A stretch of DNA of 64,000 bases from Tetmemena sp. SeJ-2015 (lineage: Eukaryota; Ciliophora; Spirotrichea; Sporadotrichida; Oxytrichidae), in the NCBI GenBank assembly GCA_027382625.1, contig JAJKFJ010020820.1, forward strand, positions 48,776-112,775, read 5' to 3'. Under the pieces are notes generated by a model. It worked only from the letters and a program-made list of their open reading frames with translations. It was not told the origin of the DNA and searched no databases. Below, one piece after another: positions 33,969-44,944 of the stretch (position 1 is the stretch's first letter; every line of letters starts with the position of its first letter). The position numbers were made by a program, and so were the translations under genes.

Positions 33969-36112
33969 CAGACTTCGCAGAAGGATGTATCCTCCAGCCT
34001 GTTCTAACTAAGCACCATAACTTCTAACTTGCACTGAGAACTGGATAGCATATCTCTGATAGCCTTGACAGTTTCCAATCCAGAGCCAGTGTTCATGAGG
34101 TTGAGCTAGTGAAGATTTGGAGAGTATTAAGTCATAATGCTCACTAGCACAAATCCACTGTAGTCCTTGATCTGGTTATAATGATAAATATAATGTTATT
34201 CTATACGAGAATTAATTAAGTTATTCTGTAGGTTGAGTATCTGTAAAATAGTTAAGAAGCAAGAAGAAAATTCACTTGGAGTGTTGCAAAATGCTTGAAG
34301 TTATAGATGAAGTGATGCATCTCTGTCTTTTCAATACTCATGTTTTTCAGAAGCACTCGGAACTTAGAAATGTGGTTCTGCTCAAAACTATTACGAATTT
34401 TAAGATCATCATCATAATCTGGCAAGCTTACTTTTTGTTAATTTGGTGTTGGTTATTTAGCATCTCTACAAAGTCTCCTCTTGGCTTGGTGCCTTGAGCC
34501 TGCTGTGAAAGCTGCCTGAAGTAGAAAGATTTCTTCTCCATCTCTTAAATGTACTCTATAATACTCTGCTTGGTTTTAACTCCAAAGATCTTGTTTGACT
34601 AGCCTAATAGGAACTGAGAGGACTCTTCCGAATTCTCATCTAACACGTCTAGCTCTTGGCCGAATACTCCGCCCTCCTTGAATTCAAATGACTATATTTA
34701 TAGAGATGAGTTTATATCCTGGTTCCTATTTTTAGCTGTGCCGTCTGCTTGAGAGGTGAACTACTCGGAGGCGAACTGCATGTCGTCAAAGTCAGTCGAT
34801 GCAAATTAGTCCTATCCAAAGTGACCAGCTACACTCTCACTCTAATCTAGCCTCTTATTTCCACCAGGGTTCATCTTGGTTGGACTCTTATTGATAAGTG
34901 AGATGCTACTATTATCATTAAATTATAATGGCAACTATCTCCCATAGTGTCTCCGTTCTTGGAATTTCTGGTTTATGCTCTGTGGTCATACTGCTTGCTG
35001 GTCTGATCGCTGCTTCCCTTCTGAATTTGGGGGAGGAAAGAAGTGCCTACTTTGTTGCTTTTGAGCTCATTGTAGAGACCCATATATTGCTTGGCCTGCT
35101 TATTTATGTTACCGAAGTCTGTGTCCACCTGCTTCCTAGCCTCTTCAATCTTATTAAGGGTCTTGGAGTTGTTGTACTTGAAGAGTCCGTTCTTAGTCTT
35201 ATCCAGCTGGCGCTTAGTAGTCTGGTACAGCTTCTAATTGAGTTCATTGAACCACGCTTGATGATACTCGTTGGAAATCTTAGTTACTTAGAAGGGTTGG
35301 TGCTTGAGCTTATTCTCTTCCTCGATCTTGAGTATTACATCTCTGTACATCTCCCTTGTGATTTCTTTAAGCGCACGCTTTTTGTTTTTCTCGTCTTTGT
35401 CGTACAGCAGTATCTAAAGGAGAGTGAGTTTATTTCAGCTGAGAATTAAAATTTTGTGATTGATTGAGATTGAAAAAGATCTCTTATAAGATTTATGGCT
35501 TACAATTTTGGGGTCATTAGAGTAGAAGTCATCATTCTCAGGTATCGACTGCTGATTCTTCAGCTGAAACTTGGACTGTGCACTATCCTTGCCTCCTGCT
35601 TTCTGACTGCCAACAGCTCCAGAAGTCGGCAGAAGGTCCTTGGACATGTTATTATTTTTTGGTTTCTGAATATCGTGCAGTACTATGTAACGGTACACAT
35701 TTGTGTAATCCATCAGCCTGTCCTTCTAGCCTGCCAGAATTTTATTACAGTAAGGAAAATCACTTACTCTTCGATTTAACTAGGATCATCGACAAAATAA
35801 ATGTGAGAAACATAAACTAGACAACTTATTATATAAGATCTCCTTTTTGTTGATGGGGAGAGATTTCTCAGTGCGTTGGTACTCCTCCGAGAACTTCTTC
35901 TCGTCTAGGAAACTGAAAAGTGAGCCCACGTACATCTTACTCTGGCTCTCTGCAGCTTTAAAACCCGATGCCCCGGAGCTTACTCCTTAATTTCTGTTCA
36001 GAGAAGCGAGCGAAGACACATGAGTCAGTGACTATAGATTCTGCTGGTTATGGAACTTAGTCACTTCGGGTAAGAACTTATCGACCACCAGTTTGGAAAA
36101 TACTCCATCCAT
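33955..36112 (-). CDS. scrambled gene, 5' and middle part: coiled coil then leucine-rich repeats
   Basis: Start MDGVFSKLVVDKFLPEVTKF at 36112. N-terminal region (LFSFLDEKKFSEEYQRTEKS), a helical middle (ITREMYRDVILKIEEENKLK, YHQAWFNELNQKLYQTTKRQ), a polar linker (PTKMNPGGNKRLDQSESVAG), then LRRs (LQILNLQNNLI, KLEVMVLSQNRLEDTSF). The reading frame then leaves the minus strand at the 14-bp pointer (33955-33968) and continues on the plus strand at 33301. Introns: 35731-35767, 35414-35503 and probably 34241-34275 (GTGAAT...TTACAG; alternatively an IES with pointer ACTC). IESs: 35791-35824 and 34908-34938. The repeats are of the RNI type found in many ciliary and signalling proteins; no further function is assigned. 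Without the inverted segment the repeat domain would be cut off after GIS. Confidence 0.8.
34908..34938 (-). other. IES, pointer ATAGT
   Basis: ACTAT at 34908-34912 and 34934-34938. Excision of 26 nt joins SKNGDTMGDS to SISLINKSPTKMN in frame. Confidence 0.85.
35791..35824 (-). other. IES, pointer TTGTC
   Basis: GACAA at 35791-35795 and 35820-35824. Excision of 29 nt gives ILYNKLSMILVKSKS, which then splices (intron 35731-35767) into QKDRLMDYTNVYRY. Confidence 0.85.
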
Positions 36113-36343
36113 TTTGCTCTCTTGAAAATTAATATTTCTTGTTATACGATCACCTCTCTAACATAGAATAAATTTCTCATCTGCGTGGAGAGAGATGAAA
36201 GTGAGACTCACAGCTAAGTATAATGAATAAATAAGTTGTTGATGTTGTATCTAATATGCGTAAGCATTAATTAGTGTGCTCATATTTATTGCAAGTGTAT
36301 TAGTTGTTAATTACCAATCTTAGTCCTAACTTTTTCACCAGAT
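36113..36343. other. AT-rich spacer
   Basis: Spacer between the start of the LRR gene and the stop of the importin gene, both minus strand. AT-rich; nothing recognised. Confidence 0.5.
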
Positions 36344-39300
36344 TCACAAGAACTTGGCGAGTCTCTCTTTCTCCTCTGCGCTCATCTTAGATTCCATCTC
36401 TTGCAACAGAGCAAGGTTTTGGGTCATGATGACGTTCTTGATGAATTTTCCAACCTCTTGTTTGAAGTTATCAGAGACCTCATCGCATTTCTCGTCTATG
36501 AGAACCTTCAAGCTGGTGAGAGTGACTTGATGCAAATAGGGCTGTACCTTCTCTGGGCTTAGGTTGTAAAGATTGTAAGCGAACTTGAGCACAGTCTCGT
36601 TCTCGTTCAAGTCTCCTGTGAGTGGAGCATTTGCAAAGATGAACTTAGTCAGCTCCTCGAAGGGTACTTGAGCAGAATAGTTCTGGGCGATTCTGCAAGT
36701 GGCTGCAATCACATTCACTATTAGTAAATGAGGAAGGCTGTATAGAAAAGACAGAGTTGCGGATTGTCCTTAGCTTCTTGCTCCTCACTAGCCTGGAACA
36801 TCTTGTGAAGTGACTCTAACACTGGCTGTGTATGCTGTCCAAGGAGCACTCCTGAGAACTCAGCTAGGATACCAATGGCGTATGCAACATTTCTGTTGAG
36901 ACCTGAGTGGTCGGTGGTGGAATTCTTCAAGATGATCTGCAGGAAGTCGTTGAAGTAAACTGAGATAGCAGGAGGGCAGTTGTTGAAGGCCTCTGCTAGG
37001 CATCCAATCACCATCACTCTGTCGCTGGTGGGATGGGTGTCGTCTAAGTACCTAACAAGGGAAGGTCCAACCTTGCCCATGTACACCATGTATTGATCTC
37101 CAAGTGCCTTGGAGAGAGCAATGACTACGTCGGTAGTGTTTCCAAGGATGATCTCGTCGTGGTCCATATCGTCCTCGTCATCTTCATCCTCTTCATCGTC
37201 CTGCTCCTCGTCGTCCTGGAACTCCTCTCCATCTTCTTCATCAACCTCTCCTTTGAAGTCCTTAGCCTTGGTCTGGCAGAAGGCTTTCTTATCGAGCAAG
37301 AGTATGAGCATGTTGTGGAGGTTGTCAAGTTGGTTGGCAACGCTGCCAGGTCCCAACTCCTCGCACATCTCTCTGATGCACTCGAGAGTCTTCTCAATGA
37401 CCTCCTTGTTAGCCTCATCCTCGAAGATCTTATAGTAGTGAGGGAAGATCACTGTGTCGATGAACTCTTGGACTTGGCCTGGGAGAGGAGCCTGAACGGG
37501 CAGACCCTTCTTCCACTGGAACTTGCTGTCATCAACGATGCCCACCAAGTGTCTTAAGAGTCCAATAGCAAATAAGTAATAAGCATATCACGATATAGCA
37601 ATTTGGAGATAGGTCTGGCAGACGTGGTATCTGATATTCTCATGGAAGTAGAAGGAGATCTCGCCAAGTACGTCTAAGATTTCCTGCATTCTGGGGAGAA
37701 CGAGTTGGCAACAGAAGAGGGTGATGTTACCGAGAGCGTGCACAGCTGAAGACTTCTCGTCGATGAAGTTAACATCCACATCCATGCCTACCAAATCAGC
37801 CTCGTCCTCTGAGTCAGAGTCCAATGAGAATGCTTCCTTTGAAATAAACACACTTTTTAAATAGGAAGCTTTATAAACTTTGGCTTTGCTTCTAACTCTT
37901 CCTTGACACCGGCGTTTGATTTGCAAGTGTTGAGGATCTCAGTGAGCACTTGGTCGATGATAGGAGCCATCTCTAACTTTAGGATTCTTGCGAGCTCTGC
38001 GAAGTAAGAAATTGCAGTTTCTCTCAGCTCGAACTTGTTAGACTCAGTGAGGAATTGAAGAGCGTACTTGGTGAAGACTTCAATGCAGTCACGGGGGAAC
38101 TTTTCCTTGCCAACTGCAGCAGCTAGCTGCCCAGCGCATTGCAGAGACTGTCCTCTTACGAGTAAACAATAGCTTGAAAAAGTATTTAAGAGTTGCTCTG
38201 AGGAACCTGATGACTCGTTGATGATAGTGTCATAGAGAGCCTTGAGTACCTGCTCGAGGTAAGGTTCAATTTTCTTCTGAGCAGAGGAAACAACTGAGCC
38301 CATGGCCATGAGAGCCCAGTAGCGGACATCTCTCGAGTATTGGTGGTTCTGGATGTATGAGAGCAGTAGAGGCACGAGGACTGGAAGGTATTGCTTGATT
38401 TCATCTTGCAGGTTGTTGGTGAACTCATGGAGTGCAAAGAGAGACTTCTGGATAGTCAAGTCGTTCTAAATAGTCAGCTCTTAAATTAAGGGATAGATTT
38501 CAAGTTAAGTGAAAGTATTCAGGCTTTTATATTCTTGGAGAACCTTAAGGAGAGAAGGAATGACTTCTTCGTGCATGTCTAAGAAATCGGGTACTACATA
38601 CTCAGAGAACTTGCCAACAGTCTCAGCAGTGGCTTCTCTCACGATGAAGCTTGTGTCTTGGAGCTTACCGACAATGAAGATAGTGATCTTGTCAATATCC
38701 TCCTTGATCATGTCCAAGCAAGTGGAGTCACAGATGTATCCCAAGACCTTGATGGCTGCTTTGCGCTCTAGATCCTTTGCTGAGGTGCCAAACTTCTCAA
38801 CATACTTCATCACAATGGGGTATACAATCTGGTTGGGTACCTCTGAAGCGAAATTGTAGATCATATACAGAGCGAGAGAGTGAGGAGTATCTTGCTCGCC
38901 CTCATAGTCTGCCTCTGACTCACTGGCGATGATGAAGCCAGTCTCGATAATCTTATCAATAACGTGCACTGCATTCTTCTTAATCAAAAACCTGCTGTAG
39001 TTGTCTGCAATCATCTCTCCTGTATTTATTATACATATCATATTCTAATTGTGATTGAATCTGCTCTAGGAAGAGCATGGTGATTTCTCGTAGATTGAGT
39101 GAGAACTGAGTGTTAGCAGAGATTTTCAAAGCGGCATCAATCAGTAGAGGTAGGTGAGGGGCAAGTACTTTCTTGATCTCCACAAATTCGTTGAGTGTCT
39201 CGAAAACTCTTTGAATCATGTCTTCTTAGTCAAGCTGAAGAGCTTACATGACAAGAGGGATCAAGTTCTTGTATCTGCGGAGGATTTTAATAGCCTTGGG

Positions 39301-40005
39301 GGTTTGAGCAATCTTATTAACTGTCTCGATAGCCAAGGTCTAGAGGGAGACTACTCCCGACTGCAAGTGACCCTCGATGATCTTATTAAGGTTGTCGTAG
39401 TAGGCCTTGATCTCATCCACGCTGAAGTACTCGATAATCACAGACAGCAGGATCATAGCCAACTCCTTATCAATAAGCTGCTCTGAACTGCTATATTGGA
39501 AGAAGAACTGGAAGAGCTCGTTCCATTCCTTGTTAGGGATCAAGATCTTTCCTAATGAAAGTAACAAAGATAAACGAGTATATAAGCTTATAAGTATAAG
39601 ATGAACCAATAACATCTGCGATATTCTTCTTGATGAGGGGAACTGGCTCTTCAACAAATCTCTGGAGAAGCAACTGCTTGGTCTTTGCTTGAGGCTCAGG
39701 GGCGAGGTGCATCCAAAGGTTGCCAACTATCTTGCGGAGGTAGATGCATGAAACTTGACGAATGCTCTGCTCTGGGCTCGTTGACATCAGTATAAGCAAG
39801 TTCTCCATAGCCTAAATCTTTTTGAAGTATTCCTTTAGGAGGGCGGTTGCTTTCTTCACTTCTTCTGTGTTTGGTTAAAACAGGCGACCCAAAATTTGGG
39901 CTAAGTCATCAGGGGTAATTGCTTCGAAATTTATTACTCAATCACAAATTAAGTGAGTTTAATTCATTCACTCTTTATTTTTAATACTTAGGGTTAGCTG
40001 TCCAT
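36344..40005 (-). CDS. importin-4 / Kap123-type karyopherin beta
   Basis: HEAT-repeat nuclear import receptor that carries ribosomal proteins and histones. After MDSQPQV the N-terminus is NFEAITPDDLAQILGRLFQP, then KKATALLKEYFKKI and SIRQVSCIYLRKIVGNLW, the importin N-terminal helices. Typical HEAT segments follow: FLDMHEEVIPSLLKVLQEYK, DVRYWALMAMGSVVSSAQKK, ETAISYFAELARILK and NPQLLNVIAATCRIAQNYSA. An acidic loop (EEFQDDEEQDDEEDEDDEDD) near 37.2 kb is also usual for the family. About 1,080 residues, ending EERLAKFL with TGA at 36344. Introns: 39552-39606 and 36718-36752. Five IESs: 39935-39988, 39016-39046, 38160-38193, 37837-37882, 37565-37601. The first MDS holds only the start codon and about six further codons. 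IPO5 is the alternative family assignment. Confidence 0.88.
37565..37601 (-). other. IES, 7-bp pointer TTGCTAT
   Basis: ATAGCAA at 37565-37571 and 37595-37601. Excision of 30 nt removes a TGA and gives TYLQIAIGLLRHLVGIVDD. Confidence 0.9.
37837..37882 (-). other. IES, pointer CAAAG
   Basis: CTTTG at 37837-37841 and 37878-37882. Excision of 41 nt gives VKEELEAKPKEAFSLDSDSE. Confidence 0.9.
38160..38193 (-). other. IES, pointer ACTC
   Basis: GAGT at 38160-38163 and 38190-38193. Excision of 30 nt gives SGSSEQLVRGQSLQCAGQ. The frame is open through the insert, so it would be missed by an ORF caller; it lacks a GT start. Confidence 0.8.
39016..39046 (-). other. IES, pointer AGA (or AG, 25 nt)
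   Basis: TCT at 39016-39018 and 39044-39046. Excision of 28 nt gives QIQSQLEMIADNYSRFLIKK. A 25-nt excision at AG is also in frame. The internal GT...AG pairs do not restore the frame. Confidence 0.7.
39935..39988 (-). other. IES separating the start codon, pointer AGTA
   Basis: TACT at 39935-39938 and 39985-39988. Excision of 50 nt joins MDSQPQV to INFEAITPDDLAQILG. Without it the importin body has no ATG and an upstream TGA. Confidence 0.8.
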
Positions 40006-40256
40006 AAGAGTTTATTATTGGTAAGGTGAGATTGTGTATATTATTAAATAATGACTATCAACAGATCAAACTCTGTCTTATCAGTGTAAGAAAAAGAAGA
40101 ATCTATTGTTTCTCATTCACTCACATGGTGCTAGATGGCGATGGAAAGAGTAGAGTGTTTGTGAACTGTGTATTAATTAAGCACATTATAATTATTGCTC
40201 TTTATTACATTTAGCACAATATATTTACCAATGATAAAGGATACTGCTGTTCACGC
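40006..40256. other. spacer between importin start and CCT-alpha stop
   Basis: About 250 nt. A short plus-strand frame (40026-40211) crosses it but has no recognisable features. AT-rich; no signals identified. Confidence 0.5.
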
Positions 40257-42029
40257 TCAGTGAGGTCTTCTGGGAGCTTACAAATAAATACTACCACATA
40301 CAATTCCATTAAATAAGCTTCCTCTTCCTTGGGGGCCAGTCTGATCATATCGTCTATTCTGAGGATGGTGATGGCGGCCTCAGTGGCGAACTTCAGACTC
40401 TTAATCTTGGAGATAGCGGGCTCGAGAACTCCAGCCTTGAGGTTGTTTCTAACCTTGCCAGTGATCAAGTCCAGTCCAGAGTGCTTCAGCTCCTTCTTTG
40501 ACTCGTCTCCAGACTTTAGCAAATAAATATGGCCATTACTATAACGATAGACTTTTGTGCTGCATTGTGGAACACTCTCATCTTAGCGATAAGATCGGTG
40601 GCGTCCTTGGCTGCATTGAGAGCGAGGGTCTTGGGAATGATCTGGAGAGCTTCAGAGAACTCAGCAATAGCGAGTTGCTCGCGAGATCCGAGCTGTCTTG
40701 CATAGTCGTCCAAGTAGACTGAGAGGCCGACTTCGACGGCACCACCTCCAGCGACAAGGGTGTTTGACTCGAGAACTCTCTTAACAACGCAGAGAGAATC
40801 GTGGATGGATCTCTCGATCTCGTCAAGGAAGTAGTCGTTGGCTCCTCTGAGGATGATGGTTTGAGCGCGGGTGTTACGCATGCCCTCAATCATCATGTAG
40901 TCCCAGTCTCCAACTCTCTTCTCGTAGACTCTATCAGCCTGACCGAGGAAATCGGGGTTGAATTTCTCCTCTCCCTCGTCATCATCAGCAAGAGAGATGA
41001 CAACCTTAGCACCAGTGCAGTTAGCGATTCTTCTGAGATCACCCTTCTTGACTCTGCGGATGGCAATAATGTTGTGCTCAACGAAGTACTTGAGAGCGAA
41101 ATCGTCGATTCCCTTGGAGCAGAGGACCACATTTACGCCGGCATCAATGATCTTCTGGACTCTCTCACGAGTCACATCCATCTCTCTCATTCTGATTTTC
41201 TCAAGGTTATCAGGGTCCTGGACGAGCACCTGGATTCCCATGTGGAGTCTGAACTTGTTCAAGTTGAAGTCGATGCAAGCAATCTTGGCTCCCTCGATGC
41301 TGGTGGGCATTCCTTGGGCTGATCTGCCAGCCTCAATAGCGTATCCGTCGACAAGGGTGGACTCTTTGGAAGACTTTCCGTGGGTCTTAAGAATGTTGAC
41401 AGCCTTGATGGGGCACTTGACCTCACCAGCGGCGTTGGTTTGCTTGACGCAGAGCATGGCCTTGACAACCATATCAGCGAAGAACTCGCTCTCAGCTCCA
41501 GAAGCTTGGAAGACATGGAGGTCTTGGCGGCATTGAGAAGGGCCTCCTCTCCGATTTCCTCAACCTTGAGACTCATTTGTTCCTTGATGAACTTGACGGA
41601 CTCTCTGAGGGCGATTCTGTAACCAGACATGATGGAGGTAGGGTGGATCTTGTTCTTCACCAAGTCGTTGGCTCTCTTCAAGAGCTCAGCGGCGAGGATG
41701 ACGACTGAGGTGGTGCCGTCTCCGACTTCTCTGTCTTGGATTTGGGAGAGTTCCACAAGCACCTTGGCTGCGGGGTGCTGGACTTCGAGCTGCTTGAGGA
41801 TGGTGCTCCGTCGTTGGTAATAGTGACATCACCGATATCATCAACCAGCATTTTATCGAGACCCTGGGGTCCGAGGGAGCTCTTAACGATGTTAGAGAGA
41901 GACTGCACTGCCATGACTATAGAGAGGGGTGAGAATTGAGAAAGAGAGGTCGTGGGGAGGAGACTTACTGTTGCCAGACCTGACATCTTGACCTTGTTCG
42001 CGGTTTCCGAGGATACTAACCTGAGACAT
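40257..42029 (-). CDS. CCT1: T-complex protein 1 subunit alpha (CCT1)
   Basis: One of eight subunits of the cytosolic chaperonin that folds actin and tubulin. Start [20 protein letters not shown]; a 52-nt intron (41917-41968) then [20 protein letters not shown]. The hallmark sequences are present: [33 protein letters not shown] (GDGTT nucleotide site), [48 protein letters not shown] and [34 protein letters not shown] and TGA (40257-40259) follow. The ILRIDD ending and the lack of other subunit-specific signatures favour alpha. Two IESs (40511-40555, 40275-40320) are required. Two one-base gaps, at about 41817 (NDGA/TILK) and 41508 (SSKLL/GAESEF), interrupt otherwise perfect family sequence. 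Confidence 0.93.
40275..40320 (-). other. IES near the CCT1 3' end, pointer AAGCT
   Basis: AGCTT at 40275-40279 and 40316-40320. Excision of 41 nt gives [17 protein letters not shown]; otherwise a Tyr/Val/Phe-rich run follows with no stop for a long way. Confidence 0.85.
40511..40555 (-). other. IES in CCT1, 7-bp pointer AAAGTCT
   Basis: AGACTTT at 40511-40517 and 40549-40555. Excision of 38 nt joins [10 protein letters not shown] to [15 protein letters not shown], restoring the chaperonin sequence. The insert starts ATCG, so it is not a GT-AG intron. Confidence 0.93.
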
Positions 42030-42109
42030 ATTAGCTGAGTATTTATTAAATTTCAAATAATTAATTATGTGATAATAATATATTTAAATTCTATAATTCC
42101 CACTGCCCG

Positions 42110-44479
42110 CTCTCACCAAACCAAATATATATAAAAAGATGGGTGAGGGGAATGGATTTAGATTTTTTCTCTCATAAAGTCTTTCAGAATTTCGTTCACT
42201 GGATCTGTCTTCATCATTTCCACCCTGATAGATGAGGTTGGCTTAAGAGTAGTTGGCATAGGGATTATTGTTATATTGAAGTTCCTATTTTCTTAAGATG
42301 GGGGATCTCTCTAACTGCTATCAATCTCCCCGTCGTAGCTGCTCAGGCCCTTAATAATACAAGAACATATAATTTTATGGCCCTTAAACTCCTCAAATCT
42401 TATAAATGAAATTTAAAAGAGTAATTTAATAATCGGATAAGAGTGCTCTTTTCAAAGTCCTTGATCTTCAGATTGCTGCTCTTCTCTTCCTGCTCCTTTT
42501 CATAGCGCTGGTAAAAGGAACTTTCGAAGCGATTGCTGCTTCCACTTACTAAGCTCGGGGCACTCGCAGTTCCAACAGCTCCTTCATAACCTAAAGCGCT
42601 GCCACCTCTTTCACTAATTGCTGCTGAGGAAGATGGTAAGTTCAGTTTGAACTTCTGCTAATGACTCATTTGCTAGAATTGGTAAATTCTTTGAGCCTCC
42701 TTCTCATCTTGGAAGTCGTTTATTGCTTCTCTGTGTTCCTACAAGGACAATATGTAAGCATAACTATTTAAAAGAATGATGATTTAAGGCTGAAGGAGTT
42801 TGAAAACTCATCTAGTAAGCTAGTTGCAGATTCTACTCTGGCATTTTGAATTCCTCTGCCACTTGATTGTGATGATGAGTAAATTCCTAGGCCCTTTGTC
42901 CCTTGAAGCTAAGGATGAAGGTCTCCTTCCCTGGACTATTCATCAACGTGAAGTTGTCATTGTAAATTACTCCTTGCGAAGGGATGGAGGATTGATTTGA
43001 AGTTTGCTCCACGCGCTCTGCATTTTAAAGATGCGCTAGTCTATTCTAGAGCTCCTTTCTATTAACCTAAATGGTGTTATCTCTGCCTTAGAAGTTTTCT
43101 CTGTTAGATTCTAAAGGAGAGCAAGACTCCTGTGTAAACTTACTTCTCTCGGAGTCTTCTGGACCCCTTGCTGCTGCTCTCTAGGTATAATGAATCTGGC
43201 TAGTTAAAGGAAGCATGGGTATGCTAACTTGAGCTTCTCTTTCCTTAGAGGGAGAAGCATGCTCATTTTTCTCCTCATCTACATTTTGAAGTTATGAATT
43301 AGGTGCAAGAGTTGGATTAGAGGTTCTATTTAGAAGATTCTGGCTTGAGTAGAGTTGGTTAGCACTGCTGGAGTTTGAATTGAAGTTCTTAATTAAGTAG
43401 GCCTAGAGTTAACTTGAGCCTTATGAAGAAGAGTTTTCGTGGTTGATGCGAGGTTTCATCAAGGGCACAGAATCACTTCTCAAATTTTGTTGATGCTCTG
43501 TCGAATCCTCAAACTAACCTTTCCCATCCTCAGATTGTATCTACATATAATAAAGCGTTGCTCTTTATCTTCTCTTGGTAAATATTGCGAGCCCCCGTTT
43601 CATACTCAACCCCATTTTTATGTTATATGCGACTATGTCTCTCGTTAAGATTAGTCTTAGCCCTCTTAAATTTTTTCTCACTTGAGAGGCGATTATCATG
43701 GTGGTGTTGATCAGGATAATCTACTTCTTGAAGGTACTTAGATTTCCCCTCCTCTAGATTTTCTTAAGAGCTCTAGTTTATTTATTAGTCTTAGTATGAT
43801 GGTATTTTATGCTGCCTTCCACTCTTCAAAGCTTGCTCATAGTCTTCATCTGAGTCTATCTGGTACTTTATAATTGTATGTTGATTGAATTTTGAGCTTA
43901 AAAAGAAGAGAAAGAGTCATAATTTCATTTGAGCTATCAATTTTCCCGCTTGCTTCGAGACTATCCCTGTCGTCTAAGAATACCTGTTAATGGAGGAAAT
44001 GCGTATTGTCCTCGTTGTAAGTTATTCTACTATTGTAGCTTTGCAAATCCTCCTCCCCTTGGCTTTACCTCTTTGGCCTCAATTAGAAAAAATAAAATGC
44101 TTTTATTAAATTGCTGCTAGCTATTTAGCATCTTATCTCCTTGGAATTAATGCTCGTTGGCATCTTTCAAATGCCTATTGAGTTGGATCTTTTGCGAGGA
44201 ACTGAATCTAGTGGCATGATAATTATCGCTGTCATGAAGTCCGTTATTATCTCTCCCTGGAGATGATGCATTGGCAGATACTTCTCTGTTCGAAAATTAA
44301 GCAGGTTTGCGATTCCCCTCTTCATACTTTAAATACTATCCGCGATCCTTCATTCCTTGTAAGTCGCCCTCTCTTTATGGATTCTGCTTATGTCTATTTA
44401 TGGATTTCTTATCTTGGTAGTTGGTGGTAGAATATTTATTAGTTTGTTGTTCTTCTTCTTAATTTGGTTGCCGCTCCAT
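42110..44479 (-). CDS. Gln/Asn/Ser-rich protein, function unknown
   Basis: Start MERQPNQEEEQQTNKYSTTN at 44479. An open, glutamine-rich frame continues through QKIQLNRHLKDANEHQFQGD to about 43960. Minus-strand coding text is visible down to NPYANYSQANLIYQGGNDED at about 42240. The middle contains Gln- and Ser-rich stretches broken by inserts and probable one-base shifts. No domain was recognised; composition suggests a disordered protein. The stop was not fixed (no clear TGA before about 42055); the left boundary is approximate. It lies directly upstream of CCT1 on the same strand. Confidence 0.5.
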
Positions 44480-44944
44480 GGCGCAGTATAAATTTGCGAA
44501 CTTTAATTCTATTAAATTAAATATATCATCTTCTGCCTTTTATTATAGATCAATCAGTTTAAGATTAGTATTTTTTGCTATGATGATTAAGAGGTGAAGA
44601 GAAAAAGTGAAAATATTTCTTGTTGAGAATTCTACTTAGCATTCAATCACCCATGACTTATAAAATAGGAGAAATTGAGGGAGTCTATTAAAATGCAAAA
44701 TTGGAATTATTAAAGAAAATACTTTGAGAAATTACTCTTTGTTTCTTTAGAAAAGTTTTACCTCTTTTTATTGAGTATGAAAGCTCATACTTATGAAATG
44801 CTAACAAACAATTTAACTTCTTATAATTTTAAATAGAATACATGTGTTTTGATTATTAAGCTTGAGAATGAATGATTTAGCAGCCTCTTGAGTGATGTTC
44901 AAGAAAGTTAGTTTAGCAGGAGCTCAGCTCCACTCACCAGTTAC
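44480..44944. other. AT-rich spacer
   Basis: About 460 nt between the start of the Gln-rich gene and the stop of the kinase gene. AT-rich with A/T runs; no reading frame, repeat or RNA gene recognised. Confidence 0.5.

Noticed and set aside
34928..35449. 173-codon hydrophobic plus-strand frame (would look like a membrane protein)
   Set aside because: Antisense to the coiled-coil part of the LRR gene; charged helices on one strand give Leu/Val-rich frames on the other. The minus strand has matching introns and pointers.
37093..37557. 154-codon plus-strand frame
   Set aside because: Antisense to the acidic loop and HEAT repeats of the importin.
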